From an uncultured Desulfohalobiaceae bacterium (GTDB lineage Bacteria; Desulfobacterota; Desulfovibrionia; Desulfovibrionales; Desulfonatronovibrionaceae), in NCBI GenBank assembly GCA_913055195.1, contig CAJXJU010000014.1, forward strand, positions 1 to 10,829: a stretch of 10,829 nucleotides of DNA, in the 5' to 3' direction. Positions 1 to 7,280 of this stretch are shown one piece after another (position 1 is the stretch's first letter; each line of letters starts with the position of its first letter). The notes beneath the pieces are model-generated. The model had not been told where the DNA came from and made no database searches. It saw only the letters and a list, made by a program, of their open reading frames with translations. The position numbers and the translations under genes were made by a program.

Positions 1-636
1 TCATGGTGCATAAAGTTATTTATTTATCTTTTGATTTTTCTTGTTATAGTCAGCATATTAAGCACATATCTGGCTATTAATTTTTTTCAAGAAGAGGAGA
101 ATTTGCGTTTATCTCTTATGCAAACAACAAAATTGCTGAATGATACCAGGTTCAAATTAGAGCGTCTGGAAAATGTGCAAAAAATTTTAGACAGTTACAA
201 TAGTGAACAACTGGAGGCCCTTTTAGTAAAACACAAACTCAATGCATCCGGGACAAGACTTGCTGGTGCTATCGATCTCAAGGAAGTTTTCCAATCTGTA
301 GATCTGCATATGGTTAAAATCGAAAATGTCCAGGCCAGGTATTTTAAAGATAAAATGCAGATTCAATTTGAGTTAAATAATCTCACTTCTGGCCGCACTC
401 TCAAAGGTGATGTCAATTTGTTTCTCATTGGCAGAGATGGCACGGAAGTAGAACTGAATATCACACCACAAACACAACACTTTGAAATAAACCATTTTAA
501 ACGCATAGAAGCAACTTTTGTCCCTCCTGATTTTCTACCCAGGCCAAAAATCTTTGGCATTCGTATTAAAATCATTGATCAAGAAGGAAAAATAATTTTC
601 TGTGAAACTTATCCTCTTTCTCATATCCTTGTTTAG
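1..636 (+). CDS. membrane-anchored coiled-coil protein, 5' end outside window
   Basis: The reading frame is open from base 1, so the gene probably starts upstream. A TTG at 31 is the first possible start inside the window but falls within the hydrophobic segment, which argues against it. The visible product begins with one membrane helix (bases about 13-85), followed by a charged, probably coiled-coil stretch (QTTKLLNDTRFKLERLENVQ) and then a beta-rich domain of about 120 residues that would lie outside the cytoplasm. No catalytic motif or named family was recognised. The end overlaps the M99 carboxypeptidase gene by 35 bases, so the two are probably co-translated and may work together at the cell envelope. 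That role is inferred from context only. It is a real gene judging by its length, domain layout and coupling; its function is unknown. Confidence 0.7.
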   Translation, partial: SWCIKLFIYLLIFLVIVSILSTYLAINFFQEEENLRLSLMQTTKLLNDTRFKLERLENVQKILDSYNSEQLEALLVKHKLNASGTRLAGAIDLKEVFQSVDLHMVKIENVQARYFKDKMQIQFELNNLTSGRTLKGDVNLFLIGRDGTEVELNITPQTQHFEINHFKRIEATFVPPDFLPRPKIFGIRIKIIDQEGKIIFCETYPLSHILV

Positions 637-2362
637 CCTTGTGCTGACAAACCTGTATCCAGGATTTGCCGCGGATCAGGCCACTATTTTTGCCCAAACA
701 TTTTATCCGCTGAAAGTTTACTTTCTGCAGGGACAAAAATCCGGGCCAACGATTATGGTACAGGGAGGCATTCAAGGCGATGAACTTGCCGGAGTAATTG
801 CCGCCCAGATTTTGACCAGATCTCTGGTCAAAAAAGGTAATTTAATTGTTATTCCACGTGCCAATCTGCCATCCATCCATGCATTTAAACGCCAAATCAA
901 CGTGGATTTGAACAGACGCTTTGATCGCGGCTACAATCAATATTATGAAGATTATCTCGCCAGGGCCATTAGATATATGGTCAGCAAAAGCGATGGTTTG
1001 ATCCATCTGCATGAAGGCAGTGGTTTTTATTCCCCCACCTACATTGACAGCCTTCGCAATCCCAGACATTATGGTCAGTCTATTATAATTGACGCCCATA
1101 TTTTTGAGAACAGAATTTATCTGGCTAATCTGGCTCTGGGCGCTTTAAGCAGGATCAATGGGAGTTTAAAGCCAGCCAGATACTCTTTTCAACTTTTTAA
1201 CATGAATACCTTCGCGCCAGGCAGCCTTTATCCAGAACAAAGAAAATCTCTGACATATTACACCCTGGGCAAATTAAAGATCCCTGCCCTGGCAGTGGAA
1301 GTAAGCAAAAACATACGAAACTTACCCTGGAAAGTGAATTGCCATTGTCGAATTGTTAAAGACCTACTCAGTCAAATGGGAGTAGAGATTGAGCTTCCTG
1401 CAAACATAACCAGACTGGTTAAGGAGTGGTTTAACGATTCTGTTAAAATCAAAATAAATGATCAGGATGTAGCAAAGTCTTCACACATAACATTAACCCC
1501 CTATGCGGAGCTCAATGTCCAGTTAGCTACAAACCCTGACGCTGCTTCTCACCAGACTGACAAAGCCCTGGCAGTGACCCTGCCGCATATGGACTACTTA
1601 AATCTAATAAACACAAAATTTGTTTGCCTTCAGCCCTTTCCCTATCTGAATATTATCCTGGATGGCAAAAAAATAAAACGGATTAAAATCAAATGGAAAA
1701 AAAACTGGTTTAGAAAAAGCCCGGAACTTCCCATCCTGCTTTACTCTCAGGACAAAAAAATTAAGCTGGCCAGACCTGGAACACAAATTTCAGCCTATGA
1801 AGGCCAGACAATCCTTTTACATGGCCTCTGGCTGGAACATGGCCAGGAAATACTCAATGTCAAAGGTTTTGTGAGCAATAAAATCTCAAATGATGGTCAG
1901 GACAAATCCGTCCCCATAGTTTTGGCCCAGAAAGGCTTTATGCCAAAATACATTGAGAAAAATAAAAATGGGGAATGGTCTTTTGAAATCCAGAGAGAAA
2001 CTAAAGGAACAAAAAAATATCAATGGAAAGTAAAGGTTAAAAAGACAAAATTTTCTGGAGTGATCCTGCAAGGCCCACTGAATACTACCCAGAAAGCTTA
2101 CCTCTTATTGCCATATAATAGCAAAAGCAGCGGAAACAGCGGAAGCGAGATCTTTCGTCTAAAAAAAGGCAAATATCTGCTCAGTAAATTGAAAAATGAT
2201 GAAGATATTATCTGTTTTGTAGGCGATTATCCCTTGCCGGTCTATCCTGGTGAAACTCTAAGTCTTTTGCACAGTGGACAATATATTTTACATATCTTTG
2301 AAGGCAGAAGTTTTGAAAAATTAGGAGACATCACACTGGAAATCCTGGACACAGGATATTAA
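602..2362 (+). CDS. secreted M99-family (Csd4-like) metallo-DL-carboxypeptidase
   Basis: Predicted periplasmic zinc carboxypeptidase of 586 residues that would trim peptidoglycan stem peptides. The GTG start at 602 places a signal peptide first (MKLILFLISLFSLVLTNLYP, likely cut near GFAA). AAGGA at 584-588 is a weak, distant ribosome site, consistent with coupling to the upstream gene. The catalytic domain spans about residues 30-265. It has QGDE at 58-61 giving Gln58 and Glu61 as zinc ligands, DLNRRF at 102-107 resembling the Asn-Arg substrate-binding motif of M14 enzymes, His135/His137 in IHLHEGSGFY as third ligand, and Glu233 in AVEVSKN as catalytic base. Gln in place of the usual first His is the hallmark known from Helicobacter pylori Csd4, which cleaves muramyl tripeptide and sets helical shape. 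Residues 270-586 are lysine-rich beta domains, longer than in Csd4 as recalled. Assignment to M99 is fairly firm; the cell-shape role is inference. Confidence 0.82.
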   Translation: MKLILFLISLFSLVLTNLYPGFAADQATIFAQTFYPLKVYFLQGQKSGPTIMVQGGIQGDELAGVIAAQILTRSLVKKGNLIVIPRANLPSIHAFKRQINVDLNRRFDRGYNQYYEDYLARAIRYMVSKSDGLIHLHEGSGFYSPTYIDSLRNPRHYGQSIIIDAHIFENRIYLANLALGALSRINGSLKPARYSFQLFNMNTFAPGSLYPEQRKSLTYYTLGKLKIPALAVEVSKNIRNLPWKVNCHCRIVKDLLSQMGVEIELPANITRLVKEWFNDSVKIKINDQDVAKSSHITLTPYAELNVQLATNPDAASHQTDKALAVTLPHMDYLNLINTKFVCLQPFPYLNIILDGKKIKRIKIKWKKNWFRKSPELPILLYSQDKKIKLARPGTQISAYEGQTILLHGLWLEHGQEILNVKGFVSNKISNDGQDKSVPIVLAQKGFMPKYIEKNKNGEWSFEIQRETKGTKKYQWKVKVKKTKFSGVILQGPLNTTQKAYLLLPYNSKSSGNSGSEIFRLKKGKYLLSKLKNDEDIICFVGDYPLPVYPGETLSLLHSGQYILHIFEGRSFEKLGDITLEILDTGY

Positions 2363-2388
2363 AAAATCAACTAGAGCGGAAAAGTCCT

Positions 2389-3207
2389 ATGAGCATTTTT
2401 TTTGTCAATCTCCCACTTAGATATATTGCCAGAGAAAAGGCCTATCTGGACTTCTTCATTAAACACGGACTGAACCCTGAACTGGGGCTGGATGCATGGA
2501 GCATGGACTGCCTTGACTTTGCCTGGCATGAAAAAACAGCCCGTACTATTCATCAGGCTGGATTAAAAACCTCTATTCATCTTCCATTTTTGGACTTATC
2601 ACCAGGCAGTATAGACCAGTATATCCTGCAGGCAACAAGAAAAAGGTTAAACAAGGCACTGGAAATAGCCAGGATATATGCACCCTGCCATCTGATCGGC
2701 CATCCAGCTTATGACCCCAGCCTTGATGATGATTTTTATTCGTCCTGGCTGGACAATTCCATAAAAACCTGGCAGCAACTGCTGGACAAAACTGGAGATA
2801 TCTGCCCCCTTTTCCTGGAAAATGTCCGGGAGCAGGACCCGGATGTTATTACTGACCTATTAAGCGAACTCAAAGGAGATATTGGCTTTTGTTTTGACCC
2901 TGGACATTGGTTTTCATTTGGCCGTGGCAAGGAAAATAATAATCTAAGTCATTGGCTTCAAAAGCTGGCACCTTATATCCGTCATCTGCATTTGCACGAC
3001 AATCATGGCCATCTTGATGAACACCTGGGTATGGGCCAGGGAACAATACCTTTTGTGGAGCTTTTTGGTAGTCTGGAATTTTTAGACCTAAAACCAGGCT
3101 TTACTTTAGAACCACATTCTGCTGAAGACCTGAGCCATAGTTTAAATTTTATGCACACCCACCGATCCTGGTTCTCTTTGCTGGGAATTAAGAAAATAGC
3201 AGATTAA
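2389..3207 (+). CDS. cbiR: CbiR-like TIM-barrel protein (AP endonuclease 2 / xylose isomerase-like fold)
   Basis: Cytosolic protein of 272 residues with the metal-binding TIM-barrel pattern of the sugar-phosphate isomerase/AP endonuclease family 2 superfamily. Candidate metal ligands follow the usual strand-end order: His64 (SIHLPF), His105 (GHPAYD), Glu144 (FLENV), Asp170 and His173 (CFDPGH), His201/His203/Asp204 (HLHDN), Glu241 (LEPH). The HLPFLDLSPGS segment and the GLNPELGLD N-terminus resemble what I recall of Desulfovibrio proteins annotated as CbiR. In Akkermansia, CbiR is a phosphodiesterase that opens the nucleotide loop of cobamides so that the lower ligand can be exchanged. The start at ATG 2389 is supported by GCGGA at 2376-2380. 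It lies 26 bases after the carboxypeptidase, probably in the same transcript, but no cobamide genes adjoin it. The fold is near certain; the CbiR name is moderately supported, and another sugar isomerase or epimerase is the alternative. Confidence 0.65.
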   Translation: MSIFFVNLPLRYIAREKAYLDFFIKHGLNPELGLDAWSMDCLDFAWHEKTARTIHQAGLKTSIHLPFLDLSPGSIDQYILQATRKRLNKALEIARIYAPCHLIGHPAYDPSLDDDFYSSWLDNSIKTWQQLLDKTGDICPLFLENVREQDPDVITDLLSELKGDIGFCFDPGHWFSFGRGKENNNLSHWLQKLAPYIRHLHLHDNHGHLDEHLGMGQGTIPFVELFGSLEFLDLKPGFTLEPHSAEDLSHSLNFMHTHRSWFSLLGIKKIAD

Positions 3208-4109
3208 TTAGCAGAAGCGCAAGCCAGCCATTCTTTTTTGACTTTAAAAGTCCCGGGCCAGGAAGGCAAAGAGAAAAAGCCGTAACCTGGCCAGGATAGC
3301 TGAAAGGCATGTAGCAACAAGGGAGATGGTTCCTGCTGACCATAGCGAAGATCTCCTATAATGGGATGATTCTTCATGGCTAGCTGGACCCGTAACTGAT
3401 GAGTTCTTCCGGTTTCCAGCCGCAAAACAAGCAGACTACACCCTGAATGTACGCGCACCAAAAAAGCTCTTGCTCTGGCCAGCTTTCCTCTGGAAGAGAC
3501 TACTACTTTTTTAGCACTCCTGCTTTTAGCTGAATCTTTTCGGACAAAGAGCCTATTTTCCAGTTTAACCCAATTTTTATGCGGCCAGACACCTTTCACC
3601 CACGCCAGATAATATTTCTTCACCTGTTTTGACCAGATTTTTTGCATAGTGCGTAAAAAAGAAAAAGACCTGGCCACAAGAAGCAAACCTGATGTGTCCT
3701 TATCCAGACGATGGACAGGAGTCGGAGGGAAAAGATCATCTGCAAACTGAAATCTTAAACACTGGATAACTGAATCTTTGTGTCCGCTACCAGGATGAAC
3801 AGGCAAACCAGATGGCTTATTGACAACCAGAAACTGTTCATCCTCAAAAACAATATCCAGTTTCTGATGAGATAAGATTTCATTTTCTGACTCCAGAAGA
3901 GCGGCATAGGGAGGTATGCGCACCTTTTGACCTGCTTTAATCCGATCAAAAGGTTTTACTCTTTTACCATCTATGCGGACCTGGCCGGTCCTGATCCAGC
4001 GCATTAAAGCTGAATAAGGGATATTTTTCCTGGTTTTGCGCTGCAAAAAAGAAATGACTTTTTGTCCGGCCTCTTCAGGGCTAATGAGCAGATATTGGAC
4101 TCGAGGCAT
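3204..4109 (-). CDS. RluA-family 23S rRNA pseudouridine synthase (RluC/RluD-like)
   Basis: Isomerises uridine to pseudouridine in rRNA. The 301-residue product has an N-terminal S4 RNA-binding domain (about residues 14-70, including GQVRIDGKRVKPFDRIKAGQ), the NKPSGLPVHPG motif at 97-107, and the family signature HRLDKDTSGL at 133-142, where Asp136 is the catalytic aspartate. The later LETGRTHQLRVQLA segment is also typical. Length and S4 domain suit RluC or RluD rather than RluA; the exact target uridine cannot be told from sequence. Its TAA stop overlaps the stop of the convergent CbiR-like gene by three bases, so there is no intergenic terminator. The ribosome site AGGTG (minus strand, 4126-4122) sits 12 bases before the ATG and inside one arm of a perfect inverted repeat. 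Family assignment is firm. Confidence 0.92.
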   Translation of the reverse strand: MPRVQYLLISPEEAGQKVISFLQRKTRKNIPYSALMRWIRTGQVRIDGKRVKPFDRIKAGQKVRIPPYAALLESENEILSHQKLDIVFEDEQFLVVNKPSGLPVHPGSGHKDSVIQCLRFQFADDLFPPTPVHRLDKDTSGLLLVARSFSFLRTMQKIWSKQVKKYYLAWVKGVWPHKNWVKLENRLFVRKDSAKSRSAKKVVVSSRGKLARARAFLVRVHSGCSLLVLRLETGRTHQLRVQLAMKNHPIIGDLRYGQQEPSPLLLHAFQLSWPGYGFFSLPSWPGTFKVKKEWLACASAN

Positions 4110-4120
4110 TTTTTATCTGA

Positions 4121-4183
4121 GCACCTAAAACGGACAGGCAATATGGTTGATTACCGCGAAATTTAACAGTCCGTTTTAGGTGC
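4121..4183 (-). repeat. perfect 15-bp inverted repeat covering the rluA-family gene's ribosome site
   Basis: GCACCTAAAACGGAC at 4121-4135 is the exact reverse complement of the 15 bases at 4169-4183, with a 33-base spacer. Read on the minus strand, the second arm contains AGGTG, the only good Shine-Dalgarno for the pseudouridine synthase at 4109, and the first arm contains its complement. A transcript running through from the FG-GAP gene would therefore fold over that ribosome site. No U-run follows in either direction, so it is not a standard terminator. A decayed mobile-element or REP-like palindrome is the main alternative. Confidence 0.75.
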
Positions 4184-4191
4184 CTGGCTTT

Positions 4192-4227
4192 CTCTTCTTA
4201 CGCTTCTTTCACTTCTTCCGCTTCTTC
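4192..4227 (-). repeat. 9-base imperfect tandem repeat, four copies
   Basis: Four consecutive 9-mers on the plus strand (CTCTTCTTA, CGCTTCTTT, CACTTCTTC, CGCTTCTTC) share CTTCTT in phase. On the minus strand they form a purine-rich GAAGAAGCG-type array starting just after the stop codon of the FG-GAP gene. The unit is three codons long and in frame with that gene. Confidence 0.7.
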
Positions 4228-4228
4228 C

Positions 4229-5866
4229 CTATTGGGGAGTAGATAAATCCAGCGTATAAGAAACAATGATTGTTTTTCTTTTCTTCAGGCCAGTCATACC
4301 AGGATGGGTATTCACGCAAACAACCAGTTCTTTCTGTCCGTCTCCGTTCAAATCATAAATGCCATAGTCAACTATGGAGCCTTTGATCCTTCTGGTCTTC
4401 CAGAAAAGGTTCAAGCCAATTCCATCCCAGTACAGACAGTGAATTTCTCCCTGGGGGAAAAAGCGGTAACGGCTAAAAAACTGCGAAGAAACAGAAATAG
4501 GACGGCTGACCAGAAGCTCATAACGATTATCCCTATCCAGGTTCACTGGCACCAGCCTTGTTGGTATGTAGTAAAAACTTGGGTCATCATCTTTTGGTTT
4601 TCCAAGCCCTGGCAGAGTTTCATCTTTGACAAGGCCAAGGGAAGAGGCCGCATACACCTCATCAGTCGTGGCCTGTCTGGCCCTTGTTGACGAATAAACA
4701 CGTAAATGATCGCTATCATCAGCAACAATAATCTTATAGTCCGCGCCTTGAGGAAGATAGGTAAAGTTAAAAACATTGGTTTTTTCCGGCACAGGGATAT
4801 GTCGGCCTAACTGATACCTTCCACCCATTTTCACAACTTCATAAACGCTGTCCGGCATAAACAAACGTCCACGGCCCAGTTTTTGTCCAATTAAAGTAGG
4901 CATATATTCCGGCGGGGTGCGGACAACATTGAGGAAAAAAGGTATTTTCTCAGCTTTGACAGAAAATCTTTTGCCATCAAAATTAAGAATAAAGGAACGC
5001 ACAAATTCATCCTGAATGGCAGAAACTATAATTTCCTGAAAGCCATCGCGATTCAGATCCATGATGTTAATGTTCAAACACTGGTAACTGACAGGGGCTT
5101 TGTACTCAGCAAGAGGAACAAGGCGGTTATTGACCAGAGTATAGGCGTAAACTCTGCGGTCATCCAGGACAAAAATTTCATTTTTGCCATCATTATCAGC
5201 ATCTCCTACAACCATTCCAATGGCTGAAAACGGCAAAGCCTGACTGCGCCAGCGACCTGGTGTGCTGGGAGAGCCTTTATACCGAAACTGGGGATTAAGA
5301 TAAAATTCCTGACCAGGAGAGACCTCGTTAAATATAAGCTCTGGATTCATGCGGTTGATAATATTTTTATTGGCAACACTTTCCGCTTTCTTTTCTGGAC
5401 GCTTAAAAATCTGCCCATTTATTGATCTGGCAATTTTTTCCAGGGAAGGAATAAGTTCATCCAGGGTAGTTTGTGCATTATAAGGAACGAGCCTGCCTTG
5501 CTGGTCTATCACCTGAACATCCAGACTACATTGTTTTCCCATGATCGTAATGGAGCCAAAGACCACATAGTCAGAACCTATCTTTTGCAAAATAGATCTG
5601 GCCTGCTCTCTGGAGCGTGGAAAATCCACTCCGGCTGATTTGATTTTTGCCTGGTCAACAGGAATGAAACGCTCAGACCAGGCGAGTCTTGTCGTGAGCA
5701 TAGATTGGGTTCCCATGGACAAATACTGGTATTCCTGGGGACCAAAAATCTTGAATGGCAACACGGCAAAGGTCTTTTGCTCTCCCGCGCTAACAAAGTG
5801 CACAAAGCTCAGGCTGAAAACCACGACCATGAAAGCCAGAAAAGTTAAAGCAAAGCGTTTAAGCAT
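4229..5866 (-). CDS. exported FG-GAP/VCBS repeat protein with TolB-like N-terminal domain
   Basis: Predicted exported protein of 545 residues. The chosen start is ATG at 5866: AGGAGG lies 9 bases upstream and the product then begins directly with a signal peptide (MLKRFALTFLAFMVVVFSLS, likely cut after VSA). A longer reading from ATG 5893 would run through the ribosome site. Residues about 32-125 resemble the TolB N-terminal/FlgO-like fold (FAVLPF, MGTQSMLTTRL, IGSDYVVFGSI). The rest carries beta-propeller repeats with calcium-type acidic loops: DADNDG (222-227), DLNRDG (270-275), a degenerate DLDRDN (443-448) and DLNGDG (505-510), each followed by E-(I/L)-(I/V/F)-V-like strands. Such repeats usually bind Ca and mediate protein or glycan contacts. 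No enzyme motif was seen. The architecture suggests a surface or periplasmic binding protein; the function is unknown. Confidence 0.8.
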   Translation of the reverse strand: MLKRFALTFLAFMVVVFSLSFVHFVSAGEQKTFAVLPFKIFGPQEYQYLSMGTQSMLTTRLAWSERFIPVDQAKIKSAGVDFPRSREQARSILQKIGSDYVVFGSITIMGKQCSLDVQVIDQQGRLVPYNAQTTLDELIPSLEKIARSINGQIFKRPEKKAESVANKNIINRMNPELIFNEVSPGQEFYLNPQFRYKGSPSTPGRWRSQALPFSAIGMVVGDADNDGKNEIFVLDDRRVYAYTLVNNRLVPLAEYKAPVSYQCLNINIMDLNRDGFQEIIVSAIQDEFVRSFILNFDGKRFSVKAEKIPFFLNVVRTPPEYMPTLIGQKLGRGRLFMPDSVYEVVKMGGRYQLGRHIPVPEKTNVFNFTYLPQGADYKIIVADDSDHLRVYSSTRARQATTDEVYAASSLGLVKDETLPGLGKPKDDDPSFYYIPTRLVPVNLDRDNRYELLVSRPISVSSQFFSRYRFFPQGEIHCLYWDGIGLNLFWKTRRIKGSIVDYGIYDLNGDGQKELVVCVNTHPGMTGLKKRKTIIVSYTLDLSTPQ

Positions 5867-5875
5867 AAGGAAATT

Positions 5876-5881
5876 CCTCCT
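5876..5881 (-). promoter_or_regulatory. strong ribosome-binding site deciding the FG-GAP gene start
   Basis: AGGAGG on the minus strand sits 9 bases before the ATG at 5866, with no comparable site before the upstream ATG at 5893. This supports the shorter reading. Confidence 0.8.
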
Positions 5882-5916
5882 ATTTTTTGACATGCTCCAG
5901 GTTCAGAGCTAGAGTC

Positions 5917-5925
5917 TTTATATCA
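5917..5925 (-). promoter_or_regulatory. candidate extended -10 promoter of the FG-GAP gene
   Basis: Minus-strand TGATATAAA fits an extended -10 element (TGn plus TATAAA, five of six to consensus). Transcription would begin near 5910, giving a leader of about 45 bases ahead of the AGGAGG site. No convincing -35 box at 17 bases; TTGCTA occurs at about 20 bases. Confidence 0.4.
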
Positions 5926-5968
5926 GTTCGTCAAAACCTATTTAGCAATTTCTTCTGGGTCAGGCAAA

Positions 5969-5974
5969 TATAAT
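5969..5974 (+). promoter_or_regulatory. perfect -10 hexamer directly before the methyltransferase start
   Basis: TATAAT lies only 5 bases before the ATG at 5980. If it is used, the transcript would begin at or near the start codon, which would explain the absence of a Shine-Dalgarno there. There is no clear -35 box, so chance occurrence in AT-rich DNA remains possible. Confidence 0.3.
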
Positions 5975-5979
5975 TCATT

Positions 5980-7278
5980 ATGGAAAAACGCCCCTATCGC
6001 TATTTTCGTTTTGTATGCCCGGAACAAAATGTGCCCTTAGTTGAAGAGCTTCTTTCATCTGAAGGTTTTGAATTTGAACCGGTGCAATTTTTTCCCCTGG
6101 CCCGTAAATTGATCAATGCCCCTTTTGGTCCTGGAAACTCAATAGCTGCTTTTTTCGGACTTATTTATATCCAGGACAAATCCTCAATGCTTCCCCCATT
6201 AGCTTTGAATCCTCCGAAGCAAAGCACGGTCCTGGATTTGTGCGCCAGCCCTGGCAGTAAAACCGGAATACTGGCCCAGATAGTTGGAGAGCAAGGATTG
6301 GTAATAGCTAATGAACCTAATCCAACAAGGCTGACCACCCTGCGCCAGAATCTATTACAAATGAACCTCTTGAACGTGGTCACCACCAGATATCCTGGTC
6401 AGGAATTCCCTTTTGAATCTAACGCTTTTGACTATATTCTTCTTGATGTCCCGTGTAGCGGATGGGGCACTGCCCAAAAACATCCAGCCATAACCAGAAT
6501 ATGGACACAAAAAAACCTGGGTCCACTTATAAGTTTACAAAAACAACTTTTAAGTAGAGCAGCCCTGCTTCTGGCACCAGGGGGCAAATTACTGTATTCC
6601 ACCTGCACAACCAATGTGTTAGAAAATGAAGCCCAGATTGAATGGGCTATAAAAAATCTGGACATGGAAATCGTAGCACTTCCAAAAATCAAAGGCTTTA
6701 TCTATAAAAACTGTCAGAATGAATTTGTCAGCCAGGGAACTTTACGCATAGATGGGCCAAAATCTGACAGCCAGGGTTTTTTCCTGGCCTGTTTGCAAAA
6801 AAAAGACAATAGACATCATCAATCCGAAAAATTACAACAAAAAGGCACAGTTAAAACCTGGCACAAACTCGATAACAAAGCATATTCTTTGTATGCCGGG
6901 CTGAATCTACCCGACTTCGGAGCTTTTTACAAATTTGAGCAAAAAGTCTTTTTTTTGCCAGACAGGGCCGTTACTCTGCTTGGAGACAGGCTCAAATGGC
7001 AGGGAACTTATGTAGGTAAATATAAAAAAGGTAAAATTATTATACATCCTCGCATGCGCAGGCTGCTTCCTGATTATGATGAAAATACAAAGAGCAATGT
7101 CAGCAGCGAAAGCGAAGGTTTAAATATCCATGAAATAAAAACCCTAAAAAGTTTGATCTCTGGACAGAGTTTAATTTGTCCAGGACAAAACAAAATAGCT
7201 TTGCCCTTTTACTGGAAAAAAATGGGTCTGGGATGGCTTAAACTAAAAAAAGGACGCTGTTTTTGGTCAGAGAGATAA
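5980..7278 (+). CDS. RsmB/RsmF-type rRNA (cytosine-5) methyltransferase
   Basis: SAM-dependent m5C RNA methyltransferase of 432 residues (NOL1/NOP2/Sun family), probably acting on 16S rRNA. Visible motifs: the SAM-binding loop LDLCASPGSKT at 85-95, NEPNPTRL at 111-118, the motif IV cysteine in DVPCSGWG (Cys159), and the nucleophile cysteine in YSTCTTNVLENE (Cys209). It lacks the NusB-like N-terminal domain of RsmB, so it is closer in layout to RsmF. The C-terminal 150 residues look like the RsmF-type RNA-binding extension, ending in a PUA-like segment (SLICPGQNKIALPFYWKKMG). No Shine-Dalgarno precedes the ATG. It is transcribed divergently from the FG-GAP gene across an 85-base shared region or more. 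Family is firm; the exact target base is not determinable here, and tRNA is the alternative substrate. Confidence 0.87.
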   Translation: MEKRPYRYFRFVCPEQNVPLVEELLSSEGFEFEPVQFFPLARKLINAPFGPGNSIAAFFGLIYIQDKSSMLPPLALNPPKQSTVLDLCASPGSKTGILAQIVGEQGLVIANEPNPTRLTTLRQNLLQMNLLNVVTTRYPGQEFPFESNAFDYILLDVPCSGWGTAQKHPAITRIWTQKNLGPLISLQKQLLSRAALLLAPGGKLLYSTCTTNVLENEAQIEWAIKNLDMEIVALPKIKGFIYKNCQNEFVSQGTLRIDGPKSDSQGFFLACLQKKDNRHHQSEKLQQKGTVKTWHKLDNKAYSLYAGLNLPDFGAFYKFEQKVFFLPDRAVTLLGDRLKWQGTYVGKYKKGKIIIHPRMRRLLPDYDENTKSNVSSESEGLNIHEIKTLKSLISGQSLICPGQNKIALPFYWKKMGLGWLKLKKGRCFWSER

Positions 7279-7280
7279 AA

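Noticed and set aside
31..33. TTG at 31 as the true start of the first gene.
   Set aside because: It would cut the membrane helix in its first third; the frame is open to base 1, so the start is most likely upstream of the window.
4304..4690. 128-codon open frame on the plus strand.
   Set aside because: It lies wholly opposite the FG-GAP gene, whose signal peptide and repeat motifs are clear; the frame has no ribosome site or recognisable protein features.
5867..5893. ATG at 5893 as the start of the FG-GAP gene, giving nine more residues.
   Set aside because: That reading would translate through AGGAGG and has no properly spaced ribosome site; ATG 5866 begins directly with a signal peptide.
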